A stretch of 6,796 nt of DNA from Thiotrichaceae bacterium (GTDB lineage: Bacteria > Pseudomonadota > Gammaproteobacteria > Thiotrichales > Thiotrichaceae). Positions 1 to 3,998 of the stretch are shown one piece after another. The stretch's first letter is position 1; every line of letters starts with the position of its first letter. Position numbers and translations under genes: made by a program. The stretch spans positions 1 to 6,796 of the forward strand of contig JALVDQ010000467.1 in assembly GCA_027008885.1 (NCBI GenBank), in the 5' to 3' direction. The notes under the pieces are model-generated. The model was not told the DNA's origin. It saw only the letters and a program-made list of their open reading frames with translations, and did no database searches.

Positions 1-68
1 CACCAACCCTACGCAACTCAACGCTGACTACGCAAAAATATGTAAAAAAGGGGGGGGATGGGTATGAA
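1..68. repeat. Left-edge intergenic stretch with short direct repeat and G8 run
   Basis: This short non-coding stretch lies downstream of the RDD gene. The 8-base word CTACGCAA occurs twice (9-16 and 28-35), and a run of six A is followed directly by eight G (50-57). The first bases resemble the edge of the GTAGGGTTGGTG-type intergenic repeats seen in many bacterial genomes, read on the minus strand, but too little is visible to confirm that. No GC-rich hairpin is visible that would act as an intrinsic terminator for the minus-strand gene. Confidence 0.25.
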
Positions 69-554
69 TTAATCCTGGTAGACTACCACTGTTCCTGCCA
101 TTTTATCGTGCCATCCCTGTTTTTTCTTGTCCCAGATAACCCACAGGAATCCCAGTCCGAGGGCGATGGCGGAAGGGATATAACCTAAATAACGAATTAT
201 CCACTGACCGGTTGTGGGTTTTTCGCCTGTTTTTGCATCTACAATTTTGGCATTAAAAATCATTTTGCCGGGTGTTGCCTGTTTATAAACCCAGAACATA
301 ATGACTGCGAGTGCAGGCAAAACATAACTTATAAAGAAATCCAGAGGACCTTTTATCGCCTCATCACTGAGAAAATAAGATCGACCATAAACTGCAAATA
401 ACAGTGGCAGTGTGACCAGTATAATTAAAATATTATCCAGTATTGATGCTGCCACACGAGGCCAAAAGCCCATATAACGCGGTTCGTTGCCCAAAGCAGG
501 GTTGATGTGCTCGACGTTGCTCTGAGGAGCCTGATACGGATTATCATTATTCAT
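69..554 (-). CDS. RDD family integral membrane protein
   Basis: This is a 161-residue inner-membrane protein of the RDD family. These proteins are small three-helix proteins of mostly unknown function; some have been linked to ion or solute transport. The N-terminus carries the NPYQAPQSNV motif common in this group. The RDD signature is visible as Arg33 and Asp40 (PRVAASILD) at the start of the first hydrophobic segment (about 34-56). A second hydrophobic segment covers about 73-90, then the conserved TPGK motif (94-97), a third segment (about 123-141), and the C-terminal WDKKKQGWHDKMAGTVVV block. The reading frame extends 11 codons upstream to an ATG at 587. I chose the ATG at 554 because AAGAGA lies about 8-9 bases before it and because family members start just before NPYQAP. 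It is divergent from the lipoprotein gene. The family call is firm; the function is unknown. Confidence 0.9.
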   Translation of the reverse strand: MNNDNPYQAPQSNVEHINPALGNEPRYMGFWPRVAASILDNILIILVTLPLLFAVYGRSYFLSDEAIKGPLDFFISYVLPALAVIMFWVYKQATPGKMIFNAKIVDAKTGEKPTTGQWIIRYLGYIPSAIALGLGFLWVIWDKKKQGWHDKMAGTVVVYQD

Positions 555-598
555 TTTTGGTATCTCTTGTGTTGTTATGAATGTCATTAAAGCGCGTA

Positions 599-627
599 AT
601 TTTAACTTATTACAGGGTGTACTCCAA
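599..627 (-). promoter_or_regulatory. Possible sigma70 promoter for the RDD gene
   Basis: Read on the minus strand, TTGGAG (622-627) is followed after a 17-base spacer by TAAAAT (599-604), about 45 bases before the chosen start codon. The -10 matches consensus at 5 of 6 positions but the -35 at only 3 of 6, so this is a weak, position-supported guess. Confidence 0.3.
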
Positions 628-667
628 CAAGTTTTGCTTTCCTGTTCAATGCTTCATTTTTAGACTT

Positions 668-697
668 TTAGCAAAATAACTCAAAATAAGCTATAAT
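668..697 (+). promoter_or_regulatory. Probable sigma70 promoter for the Kazal-like lipoprotein gene
   Basis: A perfect TATAAT lies at 692-697, with TTAGCA (4 of 6 matches to TTGACA) 18 bases upstream at 668-673. Transcription would begin near 704, leaving a leader of about 25-40 bases before the likely start codons. It sits in the 141-base divergent gap between the RDD and lipoprotein genes. Confidence 0.45.
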
Positions 698-740
698 TGC
701 CTGCGAGGTCTTGATATTTTATTAATTCATGGATGAAATT

Positions 741-1073
741 ATGATATATCGTTACGCCAAAAACTTTCTAAACCAATCCCCGCTAAATATGCCTAAGCTT
801 GTTAGCTTTATACTTTTGGGTCTTTTGTCAGTAGCCTGCCAGTCAGGGTCTAAAACACCCCCCCATTTAACAACACTTAATATTGAGTGCAAAAAACCGC
901 GTCCTGAAGTTTGCACAGAAGAATATCTGCCTGTTTGCGCCAAAAAAGATAACGGTATTCGCTGTGTCAAGGCTCCCTGTCCATCGACCGATGATGTGAC
1001 GTTTGCCAATGCCTGTTCTGCCTGTGCCGACCCGAAAGTGTATGGTTATACCCCTGGAGGCGAATGCAAATAA
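741..1073 (+). CDS. Kazal-like cysteine-rich lipoprotein
   Basis: This is a small predicted lipoprotein with a Kazal-type protease-inhibitor-like fold. The hydrophobic stretch VSFILLGLLSVAC is a signal peptide ending in a plausible lipobox, so the mature protein would start at that Cys and be anchored in a membrane facing the periplasm or outside. The rest has eight cysteines. It fits the Kazal pattern: C-x7-C within VCTEEYLPVC, then TFANACSACA, then a final GGEC. An extra RCVKAPC pair sits in the middle. Kazal domains typically inhibit serine proteases; whether this one does is unknown. The start is uncertain. The frame opens at ATG 729. ATG 741 has GGA 7 bases upstream. ATG 789 (MPKLVSF) would give the most typical lipoprotein signal length but lacks a ribosome site. 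A run of seven C (858-864) lies just after the signal peptide. Confidence 0.75.
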   Translation: MIYRYAKNFLNQSPLNMPKLVSFILLGLLSVACQSGSKTPPHLTTLNIECKKPRPEVCTEEYLPVCAKKDNGIRCVKAPCPSTDDVTFANACSACADPKVYGYTPGGECK

Positions 1074-1221
1074 GCAATTTAAAGGCATTCTATCCTCTAA
1101 TATCCCACTATCACTTTACTTTTAAAGTAATTTAAGTACACTCCATAAATTGTTATTACTTTTCGGTTTGTTTGTATTGATTTGATTCTGTTATCGACCA
1201 CTCAAAAAACACGCTAAAAAC
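1074..1221. other. Intergenic region with AT-rich dyad and weak promoter
   Basis: This is a 148-base non-coding gap. It contains a 7-base dyad with a single central base, TTACTTT-T-AAAGTAA (1116-1130), which could be an operator-like site or a weak stem. It is too AT-rich, and lacks a U-tract, to be called a terminator. A weak promoter candidate for the next gene is TTGTTA (1150-1155), a 17-base spacer, and TGTATT (1173-1178), each matching consensus at 4 of 6 positions. Confidence 0.3.
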
Positions 1222-3177
1222 ATGCAAAAAACCATGCTAAACAAAATCCTCTTTTACTTGCTGCTTTGCTTTGCTTTTTTCGGCTCTTTGCCCTCAATTG
1301 CAGCGCCCTATTCTAACCTGCTGTCACCGCTGGGCATCAATACAAATGAAGCCACGGATATGGATTCCAGTGTTCCCTTTGTTGACCTGTTTCGTCTGGC
1401 AATCCCCTTTGAACAGGCGCGACCATGGCTAACCAAAGGCAAAATCATCTATGACAAGGATGGCTGGCCAAGAAATCTGAATGGCGGACGTGCGGGTACG
1501 CGATTCATCAATAATTTTCAGCAACAAAGTATTCCGCCTGGCGAATATACCGTTCTCTACAAGGGCGATGGTGAGATTGAATATGGTGGCAGTGTGCGCG
1601 TGCTGCATCGTTCACCGGGTCGGGATATCATTACAATTCGCGGAAATGAAAGAGGCAGTATCACGGCAACACTGACCATCACCAAAACCAATCCGAATAA
1701 TTATATTCGTGATATTCAGATATTAATGCCAGGCGGTATCTGCAAGGAAAATCCGTTTAGGCACATCTTCAAAAACAAAAGCAAGAACTGTGGCAAAAAT
1801 GGACCTTATTTGTCATTTGCGGCACATGCAAAAGAGATCATCTTTAACCCGGATTATCTCAACTTTATGAAAGATTTTCGCGTTATTCGCATGATGAATA
1901 TGTCTGGTGTGACCCGCAATAACCGCATTTCCTGGGAAAAACGCCCCAAAGTGACACAGGCAACCTGGGGAGGCAAGGAAGGCACACGCGGTGTACCACT
2001 GGAGATCATGGTAAGGCTGGCAAATCTGGTAGGCACAGACATCTGGTTTAACTTGCCGCATCGCGCCGATGATAATTATATTCGCCAATATGCAAGCTAC
2101 GTCAACAAGCACCTGGACCCCAAACTGAAAGCATATATTGAATATACCAATGAAGCCTGGAATGGCGTGTTTTCGCAAACGCACTATATTCAACAAATGG
2201 GATTCCGGCTGGGTCTGGACAAAAACAAGCAAAATGCTGGCTACAAGTTTTACTCCAAACGCAGTGTCGAAATATTCAAAATATGGGAAAGTATTTTTGG
2301 TGGGCATGAACGACTTGTGCGCGTCATGGGCGGCATGTCAACTAATGTGCCACTCACTCATCTGTTACTGGGTTTTGAAGATGCCTACAAGCACACAGAT
2401 GCCCTGGCAATAGCTCCATACTTCTTTGCAACACAGGAAAAACTCAAAAGAGTAAAAAATGTTGATGAAGTATTCCAGCTACTGCTGACACCAACAAACA
2501 AATATTCCGTTCCAAATATTTTAAAAGTCGTTAAAAGACAGGCAGATGCAGTCAAGCAATATGGTGTTGACCTGATCGCTTACGAAGGCGGGCAACATCT
2601 GGTTGCCTACCACACCCATGACAGCAAAGAAGGACCCAATCCCTTTTTAATCATGGCAAATAAAGACGACCGCATGTCGCATCTTTACTATGACTTTCTC
2701 AAAGGCTGGAAAAAAGCAGGCGGCAAACTGTTTGTCGCATTCTCGGCACCACGATCCTACAACTGGATTGGTAGCTGGGGTATCAAGGAATATATCACCC
2801 AAAAGGCAGAAGATGCACCCAAATACCGTGCCTTGCTCTATTTCCAGAAACTAAACCGCTGCTGGTGGAAAGGCTGTAACCGCCTTGGCAGTATCAGTCG
2901 CATGGAAAAGCCAAACAAAAACCCTGGCAAAACCGAAATGGCGCGTCGTTTCAAACCACGTTTACCCGAACGCAGAATCAGGCAAAATACCACCACATCA
3001 CTTATTGTCGCTGCAAATCAGGAACGCGAAAGACAAAGAGCCATGCGTATCCGCAAAGCCATGATGCAACAGCAACGAGACAGATACATCGTTAACAAGG
3101 CATTATTAAAATTAAAACAGGAAGAAGAGCGGGAACGGATTAAAATTAGTAACCCACTGTTTGATAATGATGATTAG
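1222..3177 (+). CDS. Secreted clan GH-A-like putative glycoside hydrolase with basic coiled-coil tail
   Basis: This is a 651-residue exported protein. Residues 1-27 form a Sec signal peptide (Lys3/Lys8, hydrophobic core LFYLLLCFAFF, cleavage most likely after SIA27). Roughly 60-170 looks like a beta-rich N-terminal module. About 205-545 reads like a TIM-barrel glycosidase of the cellulase-like clan GH-A. The motif EYTNEAWNG gives a candidate acid/base Glu311 after Asn310, and LIAYEGG gives a candidate nucleophile Glu455; a Glu pair on strands 4 and 7 is the hallmark of that clan. No separate carbohydrate-binding module is evident, although relatives are sometimes labelled cellulose-binding proteins. 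The substrate is unknown; a cell-surface or matrix polysaccharide is an inference. The last 75 or so residues are rich in Arg, Lys, Gln and Glu, with a likely coiled coil at about 599-643 and an acidic end. There is no good ribosome site before ATG 1222; Met5 at 1234 is an alternative start. It appears to be transcribed alone. Confidence 0.75.
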   Translation: MQKTMLNKILFYLLLCFAFFGSLPSIAAPYSNLLSPLGINTNEATDMDSSVPFVDLFRLAIPFEQARPWLTKGKIIYDKDGWPRNLNGGRAGTRFINNFQQQSIPPGEYTVLYKGDGEIEYGGSVRVLHRSPGRDIITIRGNERGSITATLTITKTNPNNYIRDIQILMPGGICKENPFRHIFKNKSKNCGKNGPYLSFAAHAKEIIFNPDYLNFMKDFRVIRMMNMSGVTRNNRISWEKRPKVTQATWGGKEGTRGVPLEIMVRLANLVGTDIWFNLPHRADDNYIRQYASYVNKHLDPKLKAYIEYTNEAWNGVFSQTHYIQQMGFRLGLDKNKQNAGYKFYSKRSVEIFKIWESIFGGHERLVRVMGGMSTNVPLTHLLLGFEDAYKHTDALAIAPYFFATQEKLKRVKNVDEVFQLLLTPTNKYSVPNILKVVKRQADAVKQYGVDLIAYEGGQHLVAYHTHDSKEGPNPFLIMANKDDRMSHLYYDFLKGWKKAGGKLFVAFSAPRSYNWIGSWGIKEYITQKAEDAPKYRALLYFQKLNRCWWKGCNRLGSISRMEKPNKNPGKTEMARRFKPRLPERRIRQNTTTSLIVAANQERERQRAMRIRKAMMQQQRDRYIVNKALLKLKQEEERERIKISNPLFDNDD

Positions 3178-3411
3178 GGATGGCGCAATAACTCCGTTTT
3201 AGGTCAGAAGCTTTAGCTTCGCCCGTGTAAAACCACTATTGTGTCAACCTCTGCTTCAGTCATGTAGCTAAACTATGCTCTGCAATGCCTTGAATATCAA
3301 AAAATAAGAAACAAAATTTTTGTTAGATTAATTTTGCTCAGGTACTTACTTGTCAACATAAACTCTCTAAGCAAAACAGGCTTTATACAGACAACTAAAA
3401 ATTGATCATAA
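3178..3411. other. Intergenic gap before the methyltransferase-helicase operon
   Basis: This 234-base gap has no credible coding sequence. It marks the change from the moderate-GC envelope genes to the AT-rich operon. It holds a small perfect palindrome, GAAGCTTTAGCTTC (3207-3220), without a U-tract, and an AT dyad AACAAAA-T-TTTTGTT (3310-3324). A good -35-like TTGTCA (3350-3355) has no well-spaced -10 partner, and TTTATAC (3382-3388) has no good -35. I therefore cannot name the operon promoter. No tRNA remnant or attachment-site repeat is recognisable. Confidence 0.4.
3207..3220. repeat. Short perfect palindrome
   Basis: GAAGCTTTAGCTTC can form a 5-base stem with a TTTA loop. It lies 30 bases after the glycosidase-like stop codon. 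The following bases (GCCCGTGTAAAA) have no T-tract, so it is not a standard intrinsic terminator. It may be part of a dispersed intergenic repeat. Confidence 0.35.
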
Positions 3412-3996
3412 ATGATTTATTATCAGAATAATGCCCAACATTATTTCAATGAAACCGTATCATTAGTTTCTATCTCTAAATCTCGTGACCGCTTTCTTTC
3501 TTATGTTCCTCAAGGTAGCCACATACTTGATTTAGGTTGTGGTTCTGGTAGAGACAGTCTATATTTTAAGCAACTAGGATATACCATCACAGCATTTGAT
3601 CAGTCCAAAGAGCTTGCGGAATTAGCAGAAAAACTCATTGCCCAACCCGTTGTGATAAACTCCTTTCAAACTATGGATTACAATTCCCAATTTGATGCAA
3701 TATGGGCTTGTGCCAGTTTATTGCATTGCCCTAAAGCCGAGATTGTTCCAGTATTCAGAAAAGTGATACAAGCATTAAAACCCAAGGGGATTTGGTATAT
3801 GTCATTCAAATTTGGTATGGAAGAAACGATTGATTCTATGGGGCGTTTTTTCAATAATTATACACTTGATAGTTTACAGAAATTAATCCAACAATTTGAT
3901 GAATTAACCATCCTGGAAAGCTGGCTTGAAGAAACCGAACTTCGGGATGGTCAACAGAAATGGGTTAATACAATAGTTCAAAAAAGAGAAAAATAA
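3412..3996 (+). CDS. Class I SAM-dependent methyltransferase, first gene of the operon
   Basis: This is a complete 194-residue Rossmann-fold methyltransferase. The SAM-binding motif I is ILDLGCGSGRDS (38-49). The acidic residue closing strand 2 is Asp63 (TAFDQS). The motif IV region is FDAIWACASLLH (94-105), and LKPKGIWYMSFKFG follows in the strand 5 area. Family relatives are general small-molecule or protein-type methyltransferases (TehB-like annotations are common). There is no DPPY/NPPY or PCQ motif, so it does not look like an ordinary DNA adenine or cytosine methyltransferase. The start MIYYQNNAQHYFNET matches the usual family N-terminus, although no clear ribosome site precedes it. Its TAA overlaps the ATG of the downstream nuclease-helicase (TAATG), so the two are probably made together in linked amounts. 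The substrate is unknown. Sampled GC content is about 35%, below that of the upstream gene. Confidence 0.88.
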   Translation: MIYYQNNAQHYFNETVSLVSISKSRDRFLSYVPQGSHILDLGCGSGRDSLYFKQLGYTITAFDQSKELAELAEKLIAQPVVINSFQTMDYNSQFDAIWACASLLHCPKAEIVPVFRKVIQALKPKGIWYMSFKFGMEETIDSMGRFFNNYTLDSLQKLIQQFDELTILESWLEETELRDGQQKWVNTIVQKREK

Positions 3997-3998
3997 TG
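3986..3998 (+). promoter_or_regulatory. Ribosome site and stop-start overlap coupling the two genes
   Basis: The methyltransferase stop TAA (3994-3996) shares its last base with the ATG (3996-3998) of the next gene. GAG (3986-3988), within AAGAGA and inside the end of the methyltransferase, lies 7 bases before that ATG and is a reasonable Shine-Dalgarno site. This arrangement fixes the start of the second gene and suggests translational coupling. Confidence 0.65.

Noticed and set aside
752..1088. Two minus-strand open frames (752-1009 and 867-1088)
   Set aside because: Both overlap the Kazal-like lipoprotein, whose cysteine pattern and signal peptide support the plus-strand reading.
1116..1130. 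AT dyad as terminator of the lipoprotein gene
   Set aside because: The stem is almost all A/T, the centre is a single base, and no U-tract follows; it would not terminate reliably.
1813..2307. 164-codon open frame on the minus strand
   Set aside because: It lies wholly inside the glycosidase-like gene, has no recognisable motifs, and is antisense to well-supported coding sequence.
3207..3220. GAAGCTTTAGCTTC hairpin as terminator of the glycosidase-like gene
   Set aside because: The stem is short and no T-run follows it.
3375..3390. Possible LexA box (ATACAG half-site) before the methyltransferase
   Set aside because: Only the right half-site ACAG is present. The left half reads AACA where CTGT is expected, so I do not call an SOS operator despite the UmuD-like module downstream.
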